Shown: positions 1 to 7,728 of the stretch, piece after piece
Position numbering within the stretch: position 1 is the first letter of the stretch
Layout: every line of letters starts with the position of its first letter
DNA from: Deltaproteobacteria bacterium
Lineage (GTDB): Bacteria > Desulfobacterota > Syntrophobacteria > Syntrophobacterales > Syntrophobacteraceae
Reading direction: 5' to 3'
Assembly (NCBI GenBank): GCA_021780695.1
Contig: JAJXYD010000041.1
Span: 1 to 64,000, forward strand
DNA: 64,000 bases
The notes under the pieces: model-generated
Seen by the model: only the letters and a program-made list of their open reading frames with translations
What the model was told of the DNA's origin: nothing
Databases searched by the model: none
Position numbers and translations under genes: made by a program

Positions 1-23
1 CCCACAATGGTATCGTCTTTCAT
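1..23 (-). CDS. Start of an unidentified gene (partial, runs off the window)
   Basis: An ATG on the minus strand at position 23 opens a frame reading MKDDTIVG up to the window edge. A purine-rich stretch (GGAGAAGGAGAAAAGAGG) lies just upstream and can serve as ribosome binding site. It is co-directional with the exopolysaccharide operon that ends at 368, so it could be another gene of that locus. Eight residues are too few to assign a family. Confidence 0.5.
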
Positions 24-84
24 GGCGTATCCTCTTTTCTCCTTCTCCGTTGAAGGTGAATTATTCCCAAAGGGAGGATACGCC
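24..84 (-). promoter_or_regulatory. Leader hairpin that would cover the ribosome binding site of the partial gene
   Basis: GGCGTATCCTC at 24-34 and GAGGATACGCC at 74-84 form a perfect 11-bp inverted repeat. In the minus-strand transcript the 3' arm contains the GAGGA just before the ATG at 23, so the folded form would hide the start region. A smaller hairpin (CCTTC-aacgga-GAAGG) sits in the loop. The pairing is seen directly; a role in translation control is inferred. Confidence 0.45.
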
Positions 85-367
85 GCTCTTTTCACTCACG
101 CCATACACAACTTTCGACAATAGCTCTTAAAATTAGGTCTATTGGGCGGAATATGTGATTTTTCGATAAAAACCCTTGCAGAAAAAGCTCCCTTTAAAAA
201 CAATCATTTTGTATCGGGATCCCTGGTCCACCCGGAAATTGAGCGCACAACACCTGTTAACTTAGCGTCGGCAAAAAAGCTCAAAAGAGCCTTCTAACGG
301 CACGATCTACCGGCAATGGCGCCCCTCCTGGGACGAGGTTGCACGCTGATGAACGAAATTCACACAA
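85..367. other. Intergenic region without recognised gene
   Basis: AT-rich spacer between the exopolysaccharide operon and the partial gene at the window start. No convincing ORF was seen. A short hairpin, GCTC-aaaa-GAGC near 280, is followed by CTTCTA and is too weak to call a terminator. A promoter for the partial gene would be expected here but was not identified. Confidence 0.4.
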
Positions 368-1102
368 TCAGAGATGTTTGTAGATGGACTCGGGGATATA
401 GTAGCGCCTCTTATTGAGGACAACGCCCAATATATTTCCACCAACCCTCGAAATACTGTCACTCATCGTTTTAACCGCCTGCCACTTGGTCTTCTCGGCC
501 TCTACCACCAGTATTACCCCGTCAACCTTGGTTGCAAGGGCAAGTCCGTCCGACGACATCATCAGGGGCGCCGAATCGATAACAACCAAGTCGAACTCTT
601 CTTTTAATTCTTCGCACAAATGTTCGAACTTGCTATTAAAGATCTCCGGTGTAGACTCAGCCGAATTTGATCCGGGACTGAGGAACAGTTTCGACTGCCC
701 GACCTGGTGAAACCCATCGCTGCTTGGCCCTCCGTTTCTAAGTACCGAAAGCCAGCCTGATTTTTCTTGCATATCGAAGAAATTGACCTGACCGGGGTTA
801 TGTCTATCCGCATCCAGCAAAAGAACCGAATGACCTATAAGCTGAGAGGCAACCCGTGCAAACTCACGCACAATCGTGGAAGTCCCTTCCCCCTGCTTTG
901 CCCCAATGAACTGAATTACCCTGGATTTCCGATGAGGCAAGAGGGTCTCTATAACCTTGTGCAAGCTCAGCATCTCGTCTTCCATGGTTAGTCCTGCGTC
1001 CCCCTTGATCGGGAAAGGAGCAGGCATTGACGCAGCTGTGAAGGTTCCACCGCCCTTTTTTTCGCGATGGACATTCTGCAACGCTTCGTAGATCTTGCTC
1101 AT
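368..1102 (-). CDS. CpsD/CapB-family (BY-kinase-like) exopolysaccharide ATPase
   Basis: A 244-residue cytoplasmic protein of the bacterial tyrosine kinase / ParA-like family that regulates polysaccharide polymerisation with Wzz. It starts MSKIYEALQN, as is common in this family. The nucleotide site is visible as GAKQGEGTST (67-76), the Walker A' strand VLLLDADR (93-100) and the Walker B strand DLVVIDSAPL (171-180). The usual GEGKST is GEGTST, so the canonical Walker A lysine is missing, while a lysine stands five residues before it (K69). The C-terminus has only a small tyrosine group (YY near 234, Y241). It is the last gene of the exopolysaccharide operon, 92 bp after the ATPase gene. Kinase activity is uncertain; family assignment is good. 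Confidence 0.85.
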   Translation of the reverse strand: MSKIYEALQNVHREKKGGGTFTAASMPAPFPIKGDAGLTMEDEMLSLHKVIETLLPHRKSRVIQFIGAKQGEGTSTIVREFARVASQLIGHSVLLLDADRHNPGQVNFFDMQEKSGWLSVLRNGGPSSDGFHQVGQSKLFLSPGSNSAESTPEIFNSKFEHLCEELKEEFDLVVIDSAPLMMSSDGLALATKVDGVILVVEAEKTKWQAVKTMSDSISRVGGNILGVVLNKRRYYIPESIYKHL

Positions 1103-1194
1103 GGCTAAACTCTTTTTCAGTAAAAGGTCAAAGGCTATAAATACTTTGTTAATCCATAATTCGGCAATTTGAAGCTAAGATATGTATCTATCTC

Positions 1195-2772
1195 TTATGG
1201 TGCTACAGGTGGAAGAAAAATCTTTTTGCCTGCCTCGATTTTGTTCAGATTCTTTATCTGAGGATTGAGATTTCTAAAAGAGGCTAGAGTACTAGCGTTT
1301 ACCCTCCCATAAATATCAAGCAAAAGTTTGTTTACGCTGTCTCCCTTTTTGACCACCATGGAAGATTGGCGGTTCCCCTTTGGTATGGTTTCCGGAGGCA
1401 AAGACTGCATCTTCGCTTGCTTGGCAAGCGAGGGTTTGACGGGTAACGGCTCATCGGTTTTTGGCAAATGTGTCCGGGCGCCAGTGGCCGCAAGACCGAC
1501 TGGAACCGCGGAAGGCGCTGTGGATTCCGATGGGCTCGCAACGCTTGGCCGAAGACCTGAAACCGGAGAAACGGCCCTATCCTTGGGTGCGCTCACGCTG
1601 GGAATATTTCCGTCCCGATTGGATGCGACCGCCTTGGGTTTGGAAACCATCGGCGCCTTGGATTTTTCAACAACCGGGGGAACCTTTTTCTCTTGGTCTG
1701 CCTTCTCAGCCAAAACATTGGGCCTCGATATCGCAGGCAAAGAATTTGCCCCCGCTATATTCCCGGACGACCGGAGAACTTTTGGCTGCACGGCCTTGGC
1801 AGCTCCCGCAACCGATGGAGAAGGTTTTGAGCTAAAGGATTGCTTCTCTACCGATGAATAGATGACGTGTAATTTAGGACTCCACGATAAATACAGGGCC
1901 GCGGCCAGGACGGCAATCGCCGTTGAGAGCGCAAAAAATTTCCACCTCAAGCCGCTGCGAGGCCGACCTGCATGAAAATCTCTTATCACCTCTTTTATAA
2001 TTTTGTGATCGACTGGCTTTCGTTGATATCCGAATGCGGTGACAAGCGCATTATCGCATAAAACATTTATCGAGCGAGGAATTCCACGAGCGCTTTTTAC
2101 GATGAGTTTGAGCGCCTTGGGGGTGAAAACCGGATTGTGAAAGAGCGAGCTTCTCATCAAACGGTGATTGATGTACGCAAGGCTTTCCTCGCCGGTAAGG
2201 GCCTGGATGTGGGAGCGAATCGCTATGCGCTGCTTGAGCTGCCTTAGTTGAGGCAACTCGAGCTTGGCATCGAATTCGGGCTGGCCGACCAGAATAATCT
2301 GCATGAGTTTATCCTGGGAGGTTTCCAGGTTTGAAAGCATTCTCAGACGCTCGAGGGTGGCAACAGGTATATTTTGAGCCTCATCGATTATCAGCACCAC
2401 GTTGCGATCGTTTTTGTATTCTTCAATAAGAAAGTGGAAGAGCATTTCAACGAGTTCGGAGGGACTCTCCAAACCAGGCTGTATGCCAAGCTCCGAACAG
2501 ATTTGCTTAAGGAGCCGATTAAAGGGGAGCGTCGCATTGAATATATAGACTATCTTTATTTTTTCTGAGTCTGTTGCCTCAAGGTAGGATCTTAGAATAG
2601 TCGTTTTCCCCACTCCGACCTCTCCGGTAACGGCTATAAACCCCTTTCTGGTTTCAATGCCGTAGAAAATCGAGGCGGAGGCCTCCTTGTGGCTCGGACT
2701 CAAGAACAGAAAGTCCGGATCCGGAGTGATATTGAAAGGACTCTTTTTGAATTTGAAAAAGTCAAGGTACAT
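1195..2772 (-). CDS. ExeA-type AAA ATPase with transmembrane segment and C-terminal LysM-like domain
   Basis: A 525-residue protein. Residues 1-270 are an ExeA/GspA-like AAA module with Walker A GEVGVGKTT (50-58) and Walker B VVLIIDEAQN (125-134). One membrane segment follows (about 279-297), then a Pro/Ser/Lys-rich linker of about 170 residues and a C-terminal LysM-like repeat (about 473-522, starting VVKKGDSVNK and ending KKIFLPP). The layout suggests a cytoplasmic motor with a periplasmic arm that may touch peptidoglycan. ATPases of this kind accompany exopolysaccharide loci linked to PEP-CTERM proteins. The start lies 10 bp after the Wzz-like gene, so they are co-transcribed. The LysM call rests on pattern only. 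Confidence 0.85.
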   Translation of the reverse strand: MYLDFFKFKKSPFNITPDPDFLFLSPSHKEASASIFYGIETRKGFIAVTGEVGVGKTTILRSYLEATDSEKIKIVYIFNATLPFNRLLKQICSELGIQPGLESPSELVEMLFHFLIEEYKNDRNVVLIIDEAQNIPVATLERLRMLSNLETSQDKLMQIILVGQPEFDAKLELPQLRQLKQRIAIRSHIQALTGEESLAYINHRLMRSSLFHNPVFTPKALKLIVKSARGIPRSINVLCDNALVTAFGYQRKPVDHKIIKEVIRDFHAGRPRSGLRWKFFALSTAIAVLAAALYLSWSPKLHVIYSSVEKQSFSSKPSPSVAGAAKAVQPKVLRSSGNIAGANSLPAISRPNVLAEKADQEKKVPPVVEKSKAPMVSKPKAVASNRDGNIPSVSAPKDRAVSPVSGLRPSVASPSESTAPSAVPVGLAATGARTHLPKTDEPLPVKPSLAKQAKMQSLPPETIPKGNRQSSMVVKKGDSVNKLLLDIYGRVNASTLASFRNLNPQIKNLNKIEAGKKIFLPPVAP

Positions 2773-2782
2773 CCCCGTAACC

Positions 2783-4330
2783 CTAGTCCTTTATAGAAAT
2801 CGTAATAAGCACCGGAAGACCCAATTTCTTTTCGACTTCCATCGGAGTGCTCATTACGGCCTTATTGAGCTCTAACATGTAGGCCAGACCAAGACTTGCA
2901 CACAGAGCGAAAACAATGGCTCCGAGAAGGAGAAAAATCAACGGTTTTGGCGGTTTAATCGGCGACAAAGGAACTGACGCGGGTTCTATCACGCTCACGC
3001 TTGTCATTTTGTCGCGGCCCAGTTCGTTATAAACCTTGGCCTGTTCGAGTTTTCGCTGGTAGTCACCGTATATTTGCTGGTTGGAAGATATAGCCGCGGC
3101 CAACATTCTGTATTGATTTTCGTTGGACTCAAAGACCTGAAGATCCTTGTTCATCTTATCAAGCTGACCCTGAATGCCCGTGTACTCGACGTTTAACGCG
3201 CTTAGTTTCGCCTTCTTGGCCAGGATCTGTTTTTGAATTTCCTGGTAGACGGGGTCGACCGGAGCAATGGAGGGATTATCCGAAGCGTTTTGTTTAACGT
3301 AATTTTCCACCATCGCAATCTGGGCGCGAACACCGTCAATAAGAGGATTAGTACCCTTGTACTTCGCCGTAAGAGCCTGCTCCTGAAGCCGAAGGCTCAA
3401 CAGTTTTGACTTGGCATCCCCCGTTCGGTCCGAAGCCGCCGCGGTCAACTCGGACTGGGGAATCGCTTTTAGCTCCTTTGCAAGCTCGTCTATCGTCTGC
3501 CCCACTTCCTTGATCTGATTTGCAGTATCATCCAACGACATACCAAGTTTGGACCGCTGCTCCAAAAGCATCTGGCGCTGCTGATCAAAGTCAATGATCC
3601 TGGTTTTGGCCGAAAAGGCCTTCATGTTGTCTAGAGATTCCGCAAGCTTTTGTTTGTAGTAGTCCACCTTATTTTGCAGAAAAAGCGCCGACTGCGGATC
3701 CCGGTAGATCTCGCCGCGCTTGTCGATGTAATCGTTTACGAGCTGATTTACCACGGCCGCCGCGCTTTGAGGGTTGGGCCCATCGAATGTGACGTCTATA
3801 ATGCTTCCCTTGGCGGAGGCTTCCACCTTCAAATCTTTATCAAGGAGCAAAAGAGCTACGTCCTGCTTGCTGATCCCCGTGGGTCCCTTGCCGGCAAGGG
3901 AGGGGAAAATGGCCTCAGGGGTTAAAGTGCTGATCACTTTTTCCTTGAGGTCCCTACTTTTAAGAATGCTCATTTCCGCACCGAGCATATCCGATTGGCC
4001 CACGGCAGGTGCATCCCGTTTGCCAAGCGAGGGGTCCGGATAATAGTTTTCCCAGCCTAATTTAACCAGGATAGATGACCTGGCCTCGAATTTTGGCACA
4101 TACAAAAACTCATCGTAGACGATGGCCGCAACGCAACCCAGCAGGCTCAACAGTAAAAAAGAGAAAACGATAATTTTGCGGTGCTTGAAAAATATGGAGA
4201 GATAGTCTCTAAGGTTGTTGGCCTGGCTGATTTCCCGCACCATGAGCAGCCGGTCCGACTCAAGAGCCGGAAAAGCCGCGGGATTGGAAAGCACCGGAAT
4301 ATTTTGATCCGTGTTTTGCAAGTCACTCAT
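2783..4330 (-). CDS. Wzz/GumC-type polysaccharide chain-length (GNVR) protein
   Basis: A 515-residue inner-membrane co-polymerase. The N-terminal membrane segment (IIVFSFLLLSLLGCVAAIV, about 53-71) is followed by a large periplasmic part with long helical stretches typical of the coiled-coil arm. A proline-rich stretch (SPIKPPKPL) precedes the second membrane segment (about 465-487), and the tail is cytoplasmic. There is no fused kinase domain; the separate CpsD-like gene at 368-1102 fills that place. It starts 9 bp after the Wza-like gene. Its role is to set exopolysaccharide length and couple the inner-membrane polymerase to the outer-membrane exporter. Confidence 0.88.
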   Translation of the reverse strand: MSDLQNTDQNIPVLSNPAAFPALESDRLLMVREISQANNLRDYLSIFFKHRKIIVFSFLLLSLLGCVAAIVYDEFLYVPKFEARSSILVKLGWENYYPDPSLGKRDAPAVGQSDMLGAEMSILKSRDLKEKVISTLTPEAIFPSLAGKGPTGISKQDVALLLLDKDLKVEASAKGSIIDVTFDGPNPQSAAAVVNQLVNDYIDKRGEIYRDPQSALFLQNKVDYYKQKLAESLDNMKAFSAKTRIIDFDQQRQMLLEQRSKLGMSLDDTANQIKEVGQTIDELAKELKAIPQSELTAAASDRTGDAKSKLLSLRLQEQALTAKYKGTNPLIDGVRAQIAMVENYVKQNASDNPSIAPVDPVYQEIQKQILAKKAKLSALNVEYTGIQGQLDKMNKDLQVFESNENQYRMLAAAISSNQQIYGDYQRKLEQAKVYNELGRDKMTSVSVIEPASVPLSPIKPPKPLIFLLLGAIVFALCASLGLAYMLELNKAVMSTPMEVEKKLGLPVLITISIKD

Positions 4331-4339
4331 TTTTATTTC

Positions 4340-5053
4340 TCAAAAGCCACCGTTGTTAAAGTAATAGTAAAACATGAAATCGTTGCCAAGAGACCCAATC
4401 GTACCGCCAATGTACTGCTGGACCCAGAGGTCTACATTTGCAATATTGCTCTTAGGTACGATAACCATGTCATAGGGTTGTAAATAGATATCCTGAGACG
4501 GGTCGATGCCTTTCATGGCATGTCGTACGTTTAGCGCTATTTGAAAGGGTTTGTTATTAGCCCCCCGACGAACCACTATTACTTCGTCCTCACGGGCAGT
4601 GGTTAAAAACCCCCCCGACATATCAACGGCCTGCAAAACTGTTGTCGGTCCGGTCAGCAACTGCATCGAGGGACTCTTTACCTCCCCTCCCACAAAGATC
4701 CGGTTGCCCTGGGTCTCGTTCACCACTACCGAAAGTTCGGGCTGCTGGAGGTACTTGCCGTAATCTTTTGTAAGAAGTTTTCTCAGCTCCTCGCAGGTTA
4801 GCCCCGCCACCTTTACCTGGTGCACCAGCAAAAGGGAAATCGTTCCGTCTGGCTGCACCGTTACATCCTGGTTGAGGTCGGGATTATAGAACAGCTTCAC
4901 ACTCATCTTGTCGCCGATCGCAATGTGATAGGCCTGAGGGACCGCGGGAGCCGTCGTACCCGGAGCGCCCACTTTTACGGCGTTTTTGCTGTAGGGTCCG
5001 CAACTGCAAAGAAAAAAAGAAACAGCGATAAGAATAAGATGCTTTTTTGTCAT
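4340..5053 (-). CDS. Wza-like polysaccharide export lipoprotein
   Basis: A 237-residue outer-membrane polysaccharide exporter. The signal sequence MTKKHLILIAVSFFLCSCGPYSK contains a lipobox ending at Cys (LCSC). A Poly_export (PES) domain follows (IAIGDKMSVKLFYNPDLNQDVTVQPDGTISLL), then a SLBB-like segment (RIFVGGEVKSPSMQLLTGPTTVLQAVDMSGGF). It is shorter than E. coli Wza, which is usual for this subgroup. The gene lies directly upstream of the Wzz-like gene, the normal order for such export machines. Confidence 0.88.
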   Translation of the reverse strand: MTKKHLILIAVSFFLCSCGPYSKNAVKVGAPGTTAPAVPQAYHIAIGDKMSVKLFYNPDLNQDVTVQPDGTISLLLVHQVKVAGLTCEELRKLLTKDYGKYLQQPELSVVVNETQGNRIFVGGEVKSPSMQLLTGPTTVLQAVDMSGGFLTTAREDEVIVVRRGANNKPFQIALNVRHAMKGIDPSQDIYLQPYDMVIVPKSNIANVDLWVQQYIGGTIGSLGNDFMFYYYFNNGGF

Positions 5054-5123
5054 TTTTCACCATCGCTAATGTTTTGCATAGCCTGAACCAATCCCTTTCA
5101 CCTTGACGGTTGGAAAACAACTG

Positions 5124-5621
5124 CTACTGGCGAGGCGTAATGAAGCCGTACGGCATATGGTAGGCGTAGCCCAGGCCAAGCAGGCTGACGGCCGATTGAT
5201 TAAATGTGGCCCATTTGGTCACACTGGCTCCCGTACGGATCCGCACAGACCAATGGTAGCATGTATTTGGCTTTAAGGGTTTACTGATTTTGTAATAATT
5301 CTGGCTCAAAGCTTGGGCGTAGTAGATCTGCTTGCCCCAGTTGCGGGGCTCCAGGGGAGTACCCAGTATGGATTCATCCGATTGCCTGGAGGGGGTTTCC
5401 CAAACGGCCACATCATAGGTTTGGCCTTGGGTTTTGACGTCGCTCCATTGCAAAACGGGCTCCAACGTATCTATTTTTTGGTAGAAATCTGAGACGCTGG
5501 TGCCAAGCTTGGGATATATCGGGCGTGCCTCCAGACTATAGCTTTTGGGCAAGGAAACGCAGGCGGCCAGCGCCACAAAGCAAATTACCACCCCAATAAG
5601 TGCTAGCCCTCCTGGCCTCAT
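5124..5621 (-). CDS. Small lipoprotein of the exopolysaccharide operon (function unknown)
   Basis: The chosen ATG at 5621 gives 165 residues starting MRPGGLALIGVVICFVALAAC, a lipoprotein signal with lipobox LAAC. AGAGGA lies 11 nt upstream. An alternative ATG at 5657 (MPFADSK) would overlap the preceding gene by 14 nt. The mature part has a fibronectin-III-like rhythm (LEPVLQWSDVKTQGQTYDVAVWET, later CYHWSVRIRTG), suggesting a beta-sandwich. I recognise no named family. It sits between the PEP-CTERM gene and the Wza-like gene, so a periplasmic or outer-membrane role in the same export system is likely. Confidence 0.65.
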   Translation of the reverse strand: MRPGGLALIGVVICFVALAACVSLPKSYSLEARPIYPKLGTSVSDFYQKIDTLEPVLQWSDVKTQGQTYDVAVWETPSRQSDESILGTPLEPRNWGKQIYYAQALSQNYYKISKPLKPNTCYHWSVRIRTGASVTKWATFNQSAVSLLGLGYAYHMPYGFITPRQ

Positions 5622-5643
5622 TGCGCGTTTTATCCTCTTGCTG

Positions 5644-6645
5644 TCAGCAAACGGCATGTTTCCCACAGCTTTTGTACCCCACCTGGCAGACTTTAAACCG
5701 TTTGCGCGTAAAAAGCAGCAGCAATCCTGCCGCTGCGGCCAACAAAAGCAAACTGGAAGGTTCCGGTACAGTAGCGGGCGGCGTCGCATTATGGGTGCTG
5801 CTACCTCCAGAGGGCAGGGCCGCAAACCCCGCGGCAGCAAGGGGTAACGGCAACCCTACAGCGCCTCCAGCACCTCCAACCAATGCCAGGGGAGCTGCAA
5901 AAAAGGCGCCCTTTACCTGCGGAGGACTGGCCGGGGGCTCTTTATACTCGATAAAAAGCGGCTGTTCCTCTCCAGTCGAAATACAAAGAAGGGGCACCAG
6001 ATCTCCTGTAGCAGGTGTGTAATCTTTGGCCTTGCGGTTGGCCTCCTCAATGAGCCGGGCCGCCCGGGGGGTAATGTTTTTGGGCCCCGGACTCTTTGCA
6101 AACCGCCAGATAGCCTGTTGGACATCTTCCTTGGTGGCCCCCTGCCTGTGGTTGATCACGTAAGTGATGCGGCGCCATCCCATTGCCTTGTATCTGGCAG
6201 GCAGATTGGGGTCAGAACTACTGTAGAGCCTTACAATGTGAATCGTTTGACCGGGCAGCGGAGCGCCTTTTCTCAGACACCAGGCATTATAGAACTGGAA
6301 ATCCGAGAGGTCATAGCCGTATTTGACATTTAGAAAAAACAGCTCAAACCTGCTGGTTGTTCCCTGTCTTACATACATCTCAACTGGAAACTTTGGAATC
6401 TTTGCTTCGCTGTTGTTTGCCCCAGCCCCCTTTATGACCGGATCAGAAGAGGGAACGCTTGAGGAAAGAACCGGACCGGAAGCAGTCACGACAGGGGCGC
6501 CCGAATTGGAGGGGCCCGAGGCGACCAGGATGGAATTATCTCCATGCGCGGCCGGGGCATTCACGGCCTCAAGGGGTACAGCATAACCCTTGTCGCATGG
6601 CCACAATAACAAAGCCACAACTAAAATGAAAGCTGTACGCATCAT
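5644..6645 (-). CDS. PEP-CTERM surface protein with a possible thioester (TQXA-like) domain
   Basis: A 333-residue exported protein. It has a signal peptide (about 1-22), a Ser/Pro/Ala-rich linker, a domain at about 85-235 and a C-terminal sorting signal: VPEP (293-296), the hydrophobic stretch SSLLLLAAAAGLLLLF and RKR. PEP-CTERM proteins are processed by exosortase; no exosortase gene is in the window. In the central domain, W-C123 and the later VQQ177-AIW, spaced like the Cys and Gln of cell-surface thioester domains, suggest a covalent adhesion domain; this is inference. Seventeen residues, including three Cys, follow the RKR, which is longer than usual. It is the first gene of the operon, with GGAG before the ATG. 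Confidence 0.78.
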   Translation of the reverse strand: MMRTAFILVVALLLWPCDKGYAVPLEAVNAPAAHGDNSILVASGPSNSGAPVVTASGPVLSSSVPSSDPVIKGAGANNSEAKIPKFPVEMYVRQGTTSRFELFFLNVKYGYDLSDFQFYNAWCLRKGAPLPGQTIHIVRLYSSSDPNLPARYKAMGWRRITYVINHRQGATKEDVQQAIWRFAKSPGPKNITPRAARLIEEANRKAKDYTPATGDLVPLLCISTGEEQPLFIEYKEPPASPPQVKGAFFAAPLALVGGAGGAVGLPLPLAAAGFAALPSGGSSTHNATPPATVPEPSSLLLLAAAAGLLLLFTRKRFKVCQVGYKSCGKHAVC

Positions 6646-7013
6646 CTATAGCTCCATTTATCATGATTGCGGCCGCCACGGAATATAGCGCGCAATATTT
6701 ATATTTTAAAATGATTCGGACAAGTGCAGGTTTGAAACCCTTTTTTCTGATTTGGCCTACCTGCAAACGCCATTCTCCAGTCTCTTTAGTCAAGCCCCAA
6801 ATGGTGCTCACCCTCTTAGCCCCGCGCGCTCTCATAAGGTGCGGGGAGGTAAAACCTGGGAGCGCCTAAAAATCTGTTTTTATAAATCCCGGCGAGTGTC
6901 CATGTAGAAAAAAGGTAGGGGGGCAACAACTCGCCATCCCGGCGTTCCCTTTAGGGCTGGTCCTGTAGTTAAACGTGCTCTAGCCAGCCCACTCCCAGTT
7001 TGGCTAAGGAAAA
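6646..7013. other. Upstream region of the exopolysaccharide operon
   Basis: Noncoding DNA before the PEP-CTERM gene. It must contain the promoter of the minus-strand operon, but I could not fix a sigma-70 or sigma-54 box. Short ORFs here have no family features or ribosome binding site. Confidence 0.35.
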
Positions 7014-7014
7014 G

Positions 7015-7036
7015 AGGTGCTCCTAGCACCTATTTT
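7015..7036 (+). terminator. Orphan hairpin followed by ATTTT
   Basis: AGGTGCT (7015-7021) and AGCACCT (7025-7031) form a 7-bp stem with a CCT loop, followed by ATTTT. No plus-strand gene ends nearby, so it may terminate an unseen short RNA or be the remains of a mobile element. A further inverted repeat, GCCAAGC / GCTTGGC, lies at about 7040-7070. Confidence 0.35.
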
Positions 7037-7243
7037 CGTGCCAAGCTGGCCTTCTTGGCTGAGCTTGGCTTTGCAAGCCTAAAGAGCCAATAAAATCTTC
7101 TCTTTTATCCAGACCCATCCCTCATTGAAATCCATATTACCACATTCTGTCCATGAGTCTAGACTAATATGGTAATAATAAAGAAAAAATCAAGGGGAAA
7201 AGATATCTAGTAATTACTTGTATAAATCCGAGTAATGTTTTTT

Positions 7244-7458
7244 TTAAGGCCCCTTTGGCCCCACTGCCTTTTTCTTCCACTGAAACGGAGCCGCGTTTTC
7301 GTTGTGAACGGCAATAAAATTATCGATGGCATCCCGAACCTGCTGCGGCGAGATAAAACTTGCACCTTTGAGTGCCGCCCGACTCATTCTGGTTGAGCCA
7401 AGATGCTCGGGTGGGGGTGAAGTGAAAATGTACGTTGGGATGCCGCTTTAACCTGGGA
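7244..7458 (-). pseudogene. Remnant of an IS630-family transposase (C-terminal part)
   Basis: Read on the minus strand, one frame gives LKRHPNVHFHFTPTRASWLNQ. After a small internal deletion and frame change the next frame gives SRAALKGASFISPQQVRDAI followed by DNFIAVHNENAAPFQWKKK and a stop at 7244. These match the conserved C-terminal end of IS630-type DDE transposases (HFTPTHASWLNQ... and the NAxPFxWKK tail). About ten residues between WLNQ and SRAALK are missing, and an in-frame stop precedes LKRHP. The element is dead. I did not identify its terminal repeats. Confidence 0.8.
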
Positions 7459-7728
7459 TTCTATCTCATCATAGCCGGATACATTGTTTCGCAAATTTAT
7501 AAAAGTAGTACTAGCCTGAGCAGACTTTAGAGGCAAACGCAACCATTAGCGCAAGAATTTAAGATTTAGGTCTTCGAAAATAGGCGGCAGCTGATAAAAA
7601 GAGATGCGTACCAATTTGAGGCAGTTTAAAAAATCAATCTTCGTCCATCCAAAAACCCGGTACAGGCACACTAAGTTTTCGGATGGACGCAAGTTTTTAG
7701 ATTAATTATTACCGAGCAAACATACCGG
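7459..7728. other. Noncoding spacer downstream of glnS
   Basis: No supported gene is seen. The stretch lies between the decayed transposase and the stop of glnS and probably includes debris of the same insertion. No clear terminator for glnS was found. Confidence 0.35.

Noticed and set aside
1328-1861. Long plus-strand ORF opposite the ExeA-type ATPase gene
   Set aside because: It is antisense to the Pro/Ser/Lys-rich linker, whose codon bias opens the opposite strand; no family features or start signal.
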